Part shown: one piece after another, positions 7,007-15,034 of the stretch | Position numbering within the stretch: the stretch's first letter is position 1 | Layout: every line of letters begins with the position of its first letter | NCBI GenBank assembly: GCA_905210055.1 | Contig: CAJLVH010000007.1 | Coordinates: forward strand, 1-28,688 | From: an uncultured Enorma sp. | Lineage (GTDB): Bacteria > Actinomycetota > Coriobacteriia > Coriobacteriales > Coriobacteriaceae | DNA: 28,688 nt | Direction of reading: 5' to 3' | The notes under the pieces: generated by a model | What the model was told of the DNA's origin: nothing | The model's database searches: none | What the model saw: only the letters and a program-made list of their open reading frames with translations | Translations under genes and position numbers: made by a program

Positions 7007-9220
7007 TTAGTCCTCCTCTTCCGTCTGATAAGAATCCATGCCCGCAAGACCAAAGAAGCCCTCCTGGATTTCGTCAAGGACTTGGACCACCTGAGCTCTG
7101 TTTTCAGCAAGGTTGGCAAATTCGTATGCCCTTACGAGTTCGTTATAGGCGAGCCTTTTCTCTCCACGCGTGTCTTCGTCAGGAAGAACAGATGCCTCGC
7201 TTGCGGGGCGGGTCAAAGTGATGAAGTCGAAGATCTCGGCACGTTTCTTGAGACCGTACTTATCCTTCCGCAACAGACGTCCTCTTCGCTGGACATACTC
7301 TCTTGGGTTAGTCGTAGACGCAAGGATGAAGGCGGTCCGAATCATCGGGATGTTAACGCCCTCATCGAGACATTTGATTGCAATCAACGCCTGCAAATCC
7401 GCGTTGGCGAACATTCGCTTGATTTCCTCGCGCTCAGCGCTGTTCTCGCGAGAGGTGAACTGCCTTACGCGCATATCCAGCTCGTCACCTAGAAGGTGGG
7501 TGACGGCATCGATTTGACGAAGCTCATAATCATCGACGCCGTCTATCTCATCGGCATCGACTTCGACCTTTGTGGCGCCACAATAGATGAGAATGTAGTC
7601 GTCATCAATATAAGGAGCTATCTCACGCTTGAGTGCAGACAATTTTTGGTGGGCAGCAGCGACGAGCCTCGCACGCTTAAGGGCGAGCTTCTTCCCTCGC
7701 TCGGAAAGCCCCCTCTTCCCATTCTTGTCAATCCGTACCGCTTTTGCGATTTCAAGCGACAACTCCGAGTACTTCTCCCTCTCGTCGTCCTCGAGATAGA
7801 CAATAACGGGATAATAGCGATAAGGCGTTAAGCACGGCGGTTCATCACCCCTGCCGTAAATCGCCTCTTCAAGCGTGTACTCAATGCACCGTTTGCCAAA
7901 AAAAGTGAACAGAGCGTTGGTGCCCTCCTGGTCGCCGTATCGTTCGATGGTCGCCGAAAGAGCCAGACGAAAATGGAAGTCGTCGCGGAGAAGCGACCTC
8001 AAATACTCGGCCCCAAAGTTATGCGCTTCGTCGACAACGAGGAGCTTCGGCTTTCTGATTCTGTCGATAAGGCTTTGCACGCGCCCAGTGGCAAAGGTTC
8101 CGTTGGTGCATACAAAGCATAGGAACTTTGATCCTGCGACCCCAAATCTTTGGTCACGAATCGCCCTATCAAGACGTGATTCCCAGTCTTTTTGAGGGGA
8201 TGAACTATAGCCAATAATGGGGTCAATGTTGAAGAGTTCGATATCCTCCACCCACTGATCGACCAAATGCTGATATGGACAGACAATAATGACAGCCATG
8301 GAGTGGTCGAGCGCATCAGAAAGGCGGCAAATCGCGGCGAGGGCTGTGTATGTTTTGCCCGTTCCGGTCGCCATGTCGAATACGCCATGGAAATGATTAC
8401 GTTCCCACGCATCGATAGCCTCAAGCTGATAGCCCCTCAATGTGATGCCGGAAGGAATGCGTGGAACATTTCGAGTGGCTGGTTCAGAAAGCGGGACAAC
8501 ATCGCGATCATCGCTAGGGTTGGAATCAAGATCGCTAAGGTCAATACCATCGCGTACCTTGTATCTTTTTATAATCGCCTGCGAAATCTCGGGAAAGTCA
8601 AGAACGTTAACGCCCGGTTCGGTGTTGTGCCACATCGCAGAAAATGCAGCCCGCTTATCGCGCACTCGCCCTTCATCGTCAGACCAAGAGGTGAAGACGT
8701 CGATTGATTCATAGTTCTTGAAATAGGCGTTGGCGCTCTCGTTCATGGATCCCGAGAAAGCGATGACGTTGCCTGAGTCATCGAACATCAAGCCGAGCTT
8801 CTCGTGAAACATTCCGACTTCATTGCCGGACTCGAGAAGCGCGATTTTAATCGTCATTACTCCAGAGGCAATCAGGTTGGAGAGCAGGTTTAGACGATCC
8901 TCTTCGAACTTGCCAGAAGGCTCATCTAGCTCGCGAAGCAAGCAATCGAGGATGACTTCATTTCGTCTTTCAAACCCATCTCTGATAGCTGCGTAATCTT
9001 CCTCAGACAGTCGCGGAGAGGCAACAACCTCGATGACCCCTCCGTTATTTACCAGCCCCTTAATGCCTTCCGTGAGACTTATAAGCGCAGTTGAAGAGAA
9101 GAATCCCACTGCCCGGCAGTAACGAATTGATTCAGAGAGAACGGGCGTATAGAAATCTTTGACAACGTTACGTGTCAAAGAGCGGTATTCACGCTTGATG
9201 TCTAAATCAGTGAATGCCAC
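7007..9220 (-). CDS. PLD-nuclease/DEAH-box helicase, probable phosphorothioation-dependent restriction enzyme
   Basis: A protein of about 737 residues. Residues 30-180 are a phospholipase D-like nuclease domain with one HxK half-site (FHEKLGLMFDDSG, then AFSGSMNES), so an active enzyme would need a dimer. A superfamily 2 helicase follows: Walker A DMATGTGKTYTA (about 285-295), DEAH in LLVVDEAHNFG (about 400), motif III ALSATIERYG, and motif VI REYVQRRGRLLRKD. Such fusions cut or unwind DNA in type III/ISP-like restriction and related defence systems. Start choice: GTG 9229 abuts the GGAGG, whereas GTG 9220 has it at an 8-base spacing, so 9220 is preferred. First gene of the second half of the operon, 120 bases after the cysteine desulfurase gene, with its own promoter (9234-9277). 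Probably the nuclease that attacks DNA lacking phosphorothioate. Confidence 0.9.
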   Translation of the reverse strand: MAFTDLDIKREYRSLTRNVVKDFYTPVLSESIRYCRAVGFFSSTALISLTEGIKGLVNNGGVIEVVASPRLSEEDYAAIRDGFERRNEVILDCLLRELDEPSGKFEEDRLNLLSNLIASGVMTIKIALLESGNEVGMFHEKLGLMFDDSGNVIAFSGSMNESANAYFKNYESIDVFTSWSDDEGRVRDKRAAFSAMWHNTEPGVNVLDFPEISQAIIKRYKVRDGIDLSDLDSNPSDDRDVVPLSEPATRNVPRIPSGITLRGYQLEAIDAWERNHFHGVFDMATGTGKTYTALAAICRLSDALDHSMAVIIVCPYQHLVDQWVEDIELFNIDPIIGYSSSPQKDWESRLDRAIRDQRFGVAGSKFLCFVCTNGTFATGRVQSLIDRIRKPKLLVVDEAHNFGAEYLRSLLRDDFHFRLALSATIERYGDQEGTNALFTFFGKRCIEYTLEEAIYGRGDEPPCLTPYRYYPVIVYLEDDEREKYSELSLEIAKAVRIDKNGKRGLSERGKKLALKRARLVAAAHQKLSALKREIAPYIDDDYILIYCGATKVEVDADEIDGVDDYELRQIDAVTHLLGDELDMRVRQFTSRENSAEREEIKRMFANADLQALIAIKCLDEGVNIPMIRTAFILASTTNPREYVQRRGRLLRKDKYGLKKRAEIFDFITLTRPASEASVLPDEDTRGEKRLAYNELVRAYEFANLAENRAQVVQVLDEIQEGFFGLAGMDSYQTEEED

Positions 9221-9233
9221 GAAACACACCTCC

Positions 9234-9277
9234 GCTCAGTAAGTTCTAATTATATGCCTGAAAACGGCCTACTGAGC
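9234..9277 (-). promoter_or_regulatory. Internal promoter framed by an 8-bp inverted repeat
   Basis: On the minus strand a perfect -10 box TATAAT lies at 9254-9249, placing transcription start near 9242. GCTCAGTA (9277-9270 on the minus strand) and TACTGAGC (9241-9234) are perfect inverted repeats: the first covers the place of the -35 box, which is weak (GCTCAG), and the second covers the start of the transcript, abutting the GGAGG of the helicase gene. This layout suits a repressor that closes both ends of the promoter. Confidence 0.55.
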
Positions 9278-9339
9278 GAGCAAACGCTCACCTTGTGGTC
9301 GAATTCGCCAAGAAATGGAGGTGTGTGAGGGGGCGGGGG

Positions 9340-10497
9340 TTAGAGCTGGGCCTCAATTGTATTGAGAGCAGTACCAAGCACTACAAAATCGCGGTGGTTG
9401 GTGATCGCGCTTACGCTGAACCTGACCGTCCCTCCGGGAAGAGTCCCAAGGAACCTGTGGGCGAACGGCGCGCATTGGATGCCCGAACGCACGGCAACCC
9501 CAAGGCGCCCGAGCACAAGCTCCGCCTCGTCGGGAGACAGCCCGTCAAATAATGCGGAGACAACGCCGATGCGCTCGCAGGTCATTTGGTCTTTGACGAT
9601 AGACAGCGCTCGACACTGACGCAGAAGCGTAAGGAGGGCATCTCGGTTGACCGCCTCCGCTTCGCGCACGGAGCTCATTCCCTCGCGCAGGATCCAGTCC
9701 GTCGACGCCTTGAGGCCCGCGATCGCATACGTATTCTGACTGGCGATTTCCTCCATTTGGACAATCTCGTCTGGCATGTCCTGCTCTACGGAGTTGATGC
9801 CGTTGCCACCAAAGTAGACCGCGCGAAGCCTCGTCCCTCGCCTGCAGATAAATCCCCCGATGCCAAAGGGCCCGTAGAGCGTCTTGTGTCCAGCGAACAC
9901 AGCGAAATCGAAGATATCGTTTGCGAGGTCAAGCGGGAGAAGCCCGAAAGTCTGGCTCATGTCGAGCACGGTTGTCGCCCCGTGCTCTTTTGCAAGCTCG
10001 CAGATTTCCTCTACGGGGATAACCGCTCCGCAGACGTTGCTCGCATGGGTGAGGACGACCATGCGCGGCGGTGCCGCCTGAAATGCGTCCGAGACCGCAG
10101 CAAGGCAAGGGAAAAGGGTCTCCCCGTCAAAGGGGAGAACGTCGATCTCGATCCCCTTGGTCTTGACGAGGTGGTGGAGGGGCCTGGTCACCGCATTGTG
10201 CTCGAACGGGGTGACGTAGACATGATCGCCGGGCTTAAGGTCTAGCCCAAGAAGTATCCGGTTGAGGGCATCGGTTGCAGACGAGGTGAACACAACCTCG
10301 CTTGCTGGGCAGGCATAAAGCTTCCTGAGGTTGTCCTTTGCCTTTCTCGCAATGTCGCCCGCAGCGACCGCGAGGGCGTTCCCGCCACGTCCGATGTTGC
10401 CGCCTGAGCTGCGGTAGAACGAATCGGCGAAGTCGTAGACGCATTCCGGCTTAGGGAAGGTCGTGGCAGCGTTGTCGAAATAAGCAACATCAGACAT
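9340..10497 (-). CDS. sspA: SspA-like cysteine desulfurase
   Basis: A 385-residue PLP enzyme of the class V aminotransferase/cysteine desulfurase family. The start is YFDNAATTFPKP. The PLP lysine is in FAGHKTLYGPFG (about residue 205), and the persulfide-forming cysteine is in RSGIQCAPFAHRFLGT near the C-terminus, similar in place to the SufS-type RTGHHCAQP. It removes sulfur from cysteine and passes it on as a persulfide to the PAPS-reductase-like protein for DNA phosphorothioation. ATG 10497 follows the stop of the SspC-like gene by 2 bases, so the two are coupled. The symbol is used because the neighbours are SspB-, SspC- and SspD-like; DndA and IscS/SufS are paralogues, so the function rests on the context. 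Confidence 0.85.
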   Translation of the reverse strand: MSDVAYFDNAATTFPKPECVYDFADSFYRSSGGNIGRGGNALAVAAGDIARKAKDNLRKLYACPASEVVFTSSATDALNRILLGLDLKPGDHVYVTPFEHNAVTRPLHHLVKTKGIEIDVLPFDGETLFPCLAAVSDAFQAAPPRMVVLTHASNVCGAVIPVEEICELAKEHGATTVLDMSQTFGLLPLDLANDIFDFAVFAGHKTLYGPFGIGGFICRRGTRLRAVYFGGNGINSVEQDMPDEIVQMEEIASQNTYAIAGLKASTDWILREGMSSVREAEAVNRDALLTLLRQCRALSIVKDQMTCERIGVVSALFDGLSPDEAELVLGRLGVAVRSGIQCAPFAHRFLGTLPGGTVRFSVSAITNHRDFVVLGTALNTIEAQL

Positions 10498-10499
10498 TG

Positions 10500-13400
10500 T
10501 CAGCAGAGCTCCTCGAGGACCTCAAAGACGACCTGGCGCTTTTCCTCGGGCGAGAGGGCGCCTCCCATCTCGCTCAGGCAGGCGCGGATGCTGTTCTTAA
10601 GAATCCTGGAGCGCCCACCAGCGGCAACGGGCTTGAACGTCCTCCGGCGCAAGCTGCCCTGGTCGTCGACGAACGAGATCTCAATCATCTTCCCAGCATC
10701 GTTCTCTGCCTGTTCGTCAACGCCCTCGACCTCATGCTTCATCTCCGTGAGGACGTTCACGAAATCGGAGAACCTGGCGTCGTTCCAATCGTCAACTCGC
10801 AGGGAGATTGCCGCCTTGGCGATTCTCCCCACGGTAACATAGTCGTCTCCACTGGCCGCTCGCATGGCGCTCAGAATCTGGTTGTTCACCCCCGTGAAGA
10901 CGTGGGATTCGAGCACGGGATGGGAGTCAACCCAGTCTCGGAGAACGGAGGAGAGGGAGGCTTCGTCGTGGACTCTGGGTTCGAAAAGCGCGGCGACGGT
11001 TGAGGAAAGAGCCTTGATGGTGTCCGAGAGGCACTCGTCACACGCGAGCTTCTCGGCTTTGATGGACTCGACGAGTGACGGGGAGCCGAGCGGCTTACCA
11101 AAGACCCGGGGCAGCTCCTCGAAGAGGAGCTTGTCGGTGTCGGTGTCGATTCTCCTGATTGCCCTGAAGAAGCCATCCCGCTCGGGAGGGATCCTGTCCT
11201 TTCCGGCGCCGGTTGTATGGTCATAGCGACAGTTCCTCGTCATCTGTGGCAGCCCCGCGAACCAGAGCCGCATCGCTTCCGCAAGATCGGCTCGAGAGGG
11301 AGAGTCCGAATTAACCTCGAACGCCCTCGAGAGCTCGCTGATGTATTCCCCCATCTCCGGGGACCAGTTGATTCTGGTCAGCGCATAGGCATCGGGTCGC
11401 TTCGAAAGGTCATCGAGGGTCTCCTCGTTCAGAGGGCGCTCCTCGCCATCTCGAGTGATTTTGACTTCGTCACGGTAGTCCCGGAGCACGAAAGCGAGGA
11501 AGAGCGGCAACGGCCCGCGCCGTAGCCCGATTCCAAGCTCCCTGCCAGTGAGAAGGTCGAACAAGACTTGGAACGAGGTGTCGTTCGCTCCTTCGATGAA
11601 GTCCCGTATCGTTTTGATGACGACGTCGATTTCGCGCGTGTGCTCTCCAGGCTCGTTGACGCTATCCTCGATGTCTCTAATCAAGCCCGTACGTTCGAGG
11701 GCGCTTCTGGCCATAGAGGTTTCCTGGCCATTGCCGACAAAACCTAAGTTGCGCTGAAGCACGGGGGCGCAAAGGGCCTTGATGATTTTGGTCCTGCTGC
11801 TGAAGGCGGTGCCCGTGAGATCGTTCTTATTCAGGCTCTCGCTCGTTATTCTGGGGGTGTTGCGATAGGTGGCATCGCACATCGCGGAGAGTTCCTCGGA
11901 GAGGCGCCTCTTGCGCTTTATCGAGTTCCTGCGTGTTCCGTCAACGTAATAGAGCGAGCGGTTAAGCTCGGGCTGGAAGTACCCCGCGATGAAATCCCGG
12001 ACAATCTCGCTGTAGTCCTCGACGACGATCTCGTACTCTTCGGCAAGTGCCGCATCCCCGCCGGCCTCTCGCTTAAGCTGGCTCGCCGCCTCGAGACGGA
12101 AAAGGGCGTCATCGATGCGAACGAAATCCTTCGGGAAGACAACCACGGTCATGGGCTCTCTGGAAAGCTGGTCTTTCGCAAGGAGCTTGAGCGAGCCAAT
12201 CTCGTCGGGTGAGCTGCAGTAGACGGCGACAATCTCGCCATCACCCCTTTCGGAATCGGGCCTCTGGATGATGCGCCGCCCCGGCTTCCAGGATTCAATT
12301 CCCTCCCTATCGACGAACTCGCAGTCGAAGTACCTGACTATCCCGCGCTCCTCGTTATATCGGGACGGGTAGAAGGCTCGGCCGAGCATCTCCTTGTTAA
12401 GAATCTGAGCGCAGGTCAGAGAGCTGCGGAGGGACTCGGCACGATCAGTCACCTCGCTGTCGATGCGAACCCCGGTGGTCTCCTTCAGCTTGAGGAAGGA
12501 ATTGCTCCTGCGGAGGTATACGATGGAGTCGCCGGCAACGAGGCTCTCGAGAGCGGATATGACCTCCTGCTCGGGGTATCCGCAATCGGAGAACAGCTCG
12601 ATTATGGTTTGGCGCGTGGGCGCGACGCGGTCATACTGGCCGACGACGTCAATTGCGGCGACGGTCTTGATGATCCGGGCTTCGAGGGAACCTCTCTCGA
12701 CGTGTGCGAGGGATGCTCGGGCGAGCTCATACGTCTTATGAAGCGGGCTCGAGTAGAACTCCTTCCTGAGGAGGGGCTCGAAGTAGTCGTATACGGCGTC
12801 TGGGGAGACGAAGAATCGACAGGAGAGCAGCGCCTCAGAAAGGGAGCGGTCGCCTCCGGAGCAGATGAAGGTGAAGAGAGTCCTCTCGTTTTGGGCGACC
12901 TTCTCGGAGAGGCGTGGCAACAGGTACGCTGTCAGCGGGTGCAGGGGAAAGCAGCCGAACGCCACGGTCTCGACGATAGCCTTGTCAAAGAGCCCGTTTT
13001 TCAGGTAGCGTTCGCCCACCTTCTCGACGGCCCTGCGATTCCTTCCGTGGCCTTCGGACAACCACTCACGCCACGTCCTATCGTCCTTGGCGATCGCGGT
13101 GCTCATGAGCTCGTAGTACTGGTTCTCGTCATCGACCATCTCGATCTCGTCGAAGCGGCCCGACACGCCGCGCCACCCGTCGACCTTCTCCTTCGGCAGG
13201 TCGGCGTCGATGTAGTTCGAGAGGCTCTTGTGGCTGATGAGAAGCAGGTGGAGCTGCCTTTCGGCCCCGCTTCTGTTGCAGGCCTCGGCAAGGTCTTGCA
13301 GCAGTCGCGTGTCCTCTACGGTCGCGCGCCCAATGCTGGTCTCGAGGTACTTGCTGAACTCGTCGTAGACGATGTACACGCCGCTTACGCCATGAGCCTG

Positions 13401-14096
13401 AAGGCCGCCGAGAACGTGGTCGAAGACGCTGAGGACATCGGTGCCGTCAAGGACGTCGAAGGAGCTGCCCGACGTGAGGCCCGGATAGGCCTTGACGAAC
13501 ACGTCGTAGGCCTCGGTGTCGAGATTGTTGAGCAGGGAGGTCGCCCGCTCGTAGCTGTATCCCGTCGCATCCTCAAACCTGGACAGCGTCTCGGGATAGT
13601 CGTCCCTCCACATCCTGAGGGTCGCGAGCGCTCCGTCATAGTTCGTTTGGGGCATGAGATCGGAAAGCCCCGCCATCTTCAGGGCGTTGCGAAGGGCGAA
13701 GAGGAGCGAGTGCCTGAGGTCCGACGTGCTCCCGGAGATGATGACCGGAAGGATCCTTCTGCCGTCCGACACGAACTTCTGAAGCGTGTCCGCGAAGCCG
13801 AGGCCCCGATCCTTGTATGCGGAGACGATACGTGAGAACGAGGAGGGGTCCTTGATCCACATCGCGGTGAGCGCGGCGAGCACGACATGGGACTTTCCCT
13901 TGCCGTAGGCTCCGACCAAGAGCTTCGCGCGATGGTTGGAGGGCATGATGACGTCACGGAGGATCTCTTCGAGGTAGCGGCAAACCGAATCGGTCGGGAT
14001 CAGCCCCTCGACCTTCGACTTCGAGCCGAAGTCGAAGTCTATGTTGATCGAGGTCTGGAAGTCCTCGTTGGGAACAATCACATCCTGTAGTCTCAT
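10500..14096 (-). CDS. sspC: SspC-like large P-loop ATPase
   Basis: A protein of about 1198 residues. GTG 14102 lies two codons earlier in frame, but ATG 14096 has AGGAA with a 7-base spacing. Walker A is LLVGAYGKGKSH (about residues 59-70) and a likely Walker B is YIVYDEFSKYLE about residue 245. The N-terminal part is an AAA-type domain of the kind also found in BREX BrxC/PglY and Dnd proteins; the rest is long, with a helical, charged C-terminal half and no nuclease motif seen. It follows SspB by 10 bases and precedes SspA by 2. In SspABCD the ATPase energises DNA handling for sulfur insertion, and BrxC-like names are an alternative. The gene is complete, with no frame break. Confidence 0.85.
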   Translation of the reverse strand: MRLQDVIVPNEDFQTSINIDFDFGSKSKVEGLIPTDSVCRYLEEILRDVIMPSNHRAKLLVGAYGKGKSHVVLAALTAMWIKDPSSFSRIVSAYKDRGLGFADTLQKFVSDGRRILPVIISGSTSDLRHSLLFALRNALKMAGLSDLMPQTNYDGALATLRMWRDDYPETLSRFEDATGYSYERATSLLNNLDTEAYDVFVKAYPGLTSGSSFDVLDGTDVLSVFDHVLGGLQAHGVSGVYIVYDEFSKYLETSIGRATVEDTRLLQDLAEACNRSGAERQLHLLLISHKSLSNYIDADLPKEKVDGWRGVSGRFDEIEMVDDENQYYELMSTAIAKDDRTWREWLSEGHGRNRRAVEKVGERYLKNGLFDKAIVETVAFGCFPLHPLTAYLLPRLSEKVAQNERTLFTFICSGGDRSLSEALLSCRFFVSPDAVYDYFEPLLRKEFYSSPLHKTYELARASLAHVERGSLEARIIKTVAAIDVVGQYDRVAPTRQTIIELFSDCGYPEQEVISALESLVAGDSIVYLRRSNSFLKLKETTGVRIDSEVTDRAESLRSSLTCAQILNKEMLGRAFYPSRYNEERGIVRYFDCEFVDREGIESWKPGRRIIQRPDSERGDGEIVAVYCSSPDEIGSLKLLAKDQLSREPMTVVVFPKDFVRIDDALFRLEAASQLKREAGGDAALAEEYEIVVEDYSEIVRDFIAGYFQPELNRSLYYVDGTRRNSIKRKRRLSEELSAMCDATYRNTPRITSESLNKNDLTGTAFSSRTKIIKALCAPVLQRNLGFVGNGQETSMARSALERTGLIRDIEDSVNEPGEHTREIDVVIKTIRDFIEGANDTSFQVLFDLLTGRELGIGLRRGPLPLFLAFVLRDYRDEVKITRDGEERPLNEETLDDLSKRPDAYALTRINWSPEMGEYISELSRAFEVNSDSPSRADLAEAMRLWFAGLPQMTRNCRYDHTTGAGKDRIPPERDGFFRAIRRIDTDTDKLLFEELPRVFGKPLGSPSLVESIKAEKLACDECLSDTIKALSSTVAALFEPRVHDEASLSSVLRDWVDSHPVLESHVFTGVNNQILSAMRAASGDDYVTVGRIAKAAISLRVDDWNDARFSDFVNVLTEMKHEVEGVDEQAENDAGKMIEISFVDDQGSLRRRTFKPVAAGGRSRILKNSIRACLSEMGGALSPEEKRQVVFEVLEELC

Positions 14097-14106
14097 GGCC
14101 ACGTTC

Positions 14107-15030
14107 CTAACCGATTACGTCGTAGTAGCGCGAGAGGCAGTCTTGCCTGCTGAGATCGGCGTCCGAAAGACGGACGACGTCAAGGCCTGCGGTTCGGTTG
14201 ATTCGCAGGTAGCCGTCGTTCTCGAGCTCGTAAAGCTTGTCGAGCAGCCCGATGGAGTCGAGCGTGAAGATCCTGCCCGGGGAGTAGGGGTCGTCAAGAA
14301 GGGTCTCCATCCTCATTTCGTCGGAAAGGTCGACCCCATCGTTTTGGAGGTGCTCCCGCATGGAGCAGATTGCGTAGAGGACGAGAAGAGGAGGAAGGGT
14401 CCGCGGGTTCGCGGGAATCTTCCGATAGGTCTTGTCGGCACGGCTTTCGACGTCGAGCAGCCCCAGCTCACCGAGGGGGCAGTCGATGACGCTCTCTGGC
14501 GAGACCGCCTTCCTGCTGGTTCGCTCGTGCGGGATATACGTACTCAGGATGCAGCTGAAGTCGGCGTCGAGCGAGGTGAGCGCGATCTCCTTCTTGTCGT
14601 TGAACGTGAAGACGTAGCGCTCAAGGGCTCTTGTGAAGTCGTCCTTCTTGAAGACGCCCATGCTGAACTCGTTGAAGAAGAAGTACCAAGCCGCAGCCTC
14701 TTCCCGGGACGAGGCGAGGTTGCAGTGGAGCGCCCACAGCGTGCCCGCCTCCTCCATGTAGGGGTCCTCGTCGAGGATGAGGCGGCCCAGGTCGGTAACA
14801 ACATGCCCGTTGCGCTTGTCCCTCGCGCACTCAATGAGGTCAGTCACCTGCAGCCAGTAGCGCAAAGCGACGACCTGGTTGGAGCCAAGCCCGAGTTCGT
14901 CCATGGCGAGCCTGCTGTTGCTGGGCATGAAGATGGCCTTCTTGTCCGGGGAGCTGACCGCGTGCAGCCCCTTGCTGAGCCACCCCTTGCGGATGAAGAA
15001 GGACTGGTGTGCTTTGAATTTCATCTGCAT
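14107..15030 (-). CDS. sspB: SspB-like DUF4007 protein
   Basis: A 307-residue protein of the DUF4007 family. The N-terminus KFKAHQSFFIRKGWLSKG is the family's typical start, and it continues with ELGLGSNQVVALRYWLQVTD. In the SspABCD system the DUF4007 protein nicks one strand so that sulfur can be put into the backbone. No PD-(D/E)xK motif is obvious to me in this copy. ATG 15030 has AGGAAGAG about 8 bases upstream, inside the end of the SspD gene, which stops 4 bases before. Its place between SspD and SspC matches the Ssp cassette rather than Dnd (no DndB, DndD or DndE homologue of the DNA-modifying type). Strong context support. Confidence 0.88.
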   Translation of the reverse strand: MQMKFKAHQSFFIRKGWLSKGLHAVSSPDKKAIFMPSNSRLAMDELGLGSNQVVALRYWLQVTDLIECARDKRNGHVVTDLGRLILDEDPYMEEAGTLWALHCNLASSREEAAAWYFFFNEFSMGVFKKDDFTRALERYVFTFNDKKEIALTSLDADFSCILSTYIPHERTSRKAVSPESVIDCPLGELGLLDVESRADKTYRKIPANPRTLPPLLVLYAICSMREHLQNDGVDLSDEMRMETLLDDPYSPGRIFTLDSIGLLDKLYELENDGYLRINRTAGLDVVRLSDADLSRQDCLSRYYDVIG

Positions 15031-15034
15031 CGGA

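Noticed and set aside
9278..9292. GAGCG-TTT-GCTC hairpin between the desulfurase and the helicase genes as a terminator
   Set aside because: Short stem and no T run; it would not be enough to stop transcription.
12609..13835. 408-codon plus-strand open frame inside the SspC-like gene
   Set aside because: It is the antisense of a clear ATPase gene, has no domain motif, and lies in the strand opposite to the whole operon.
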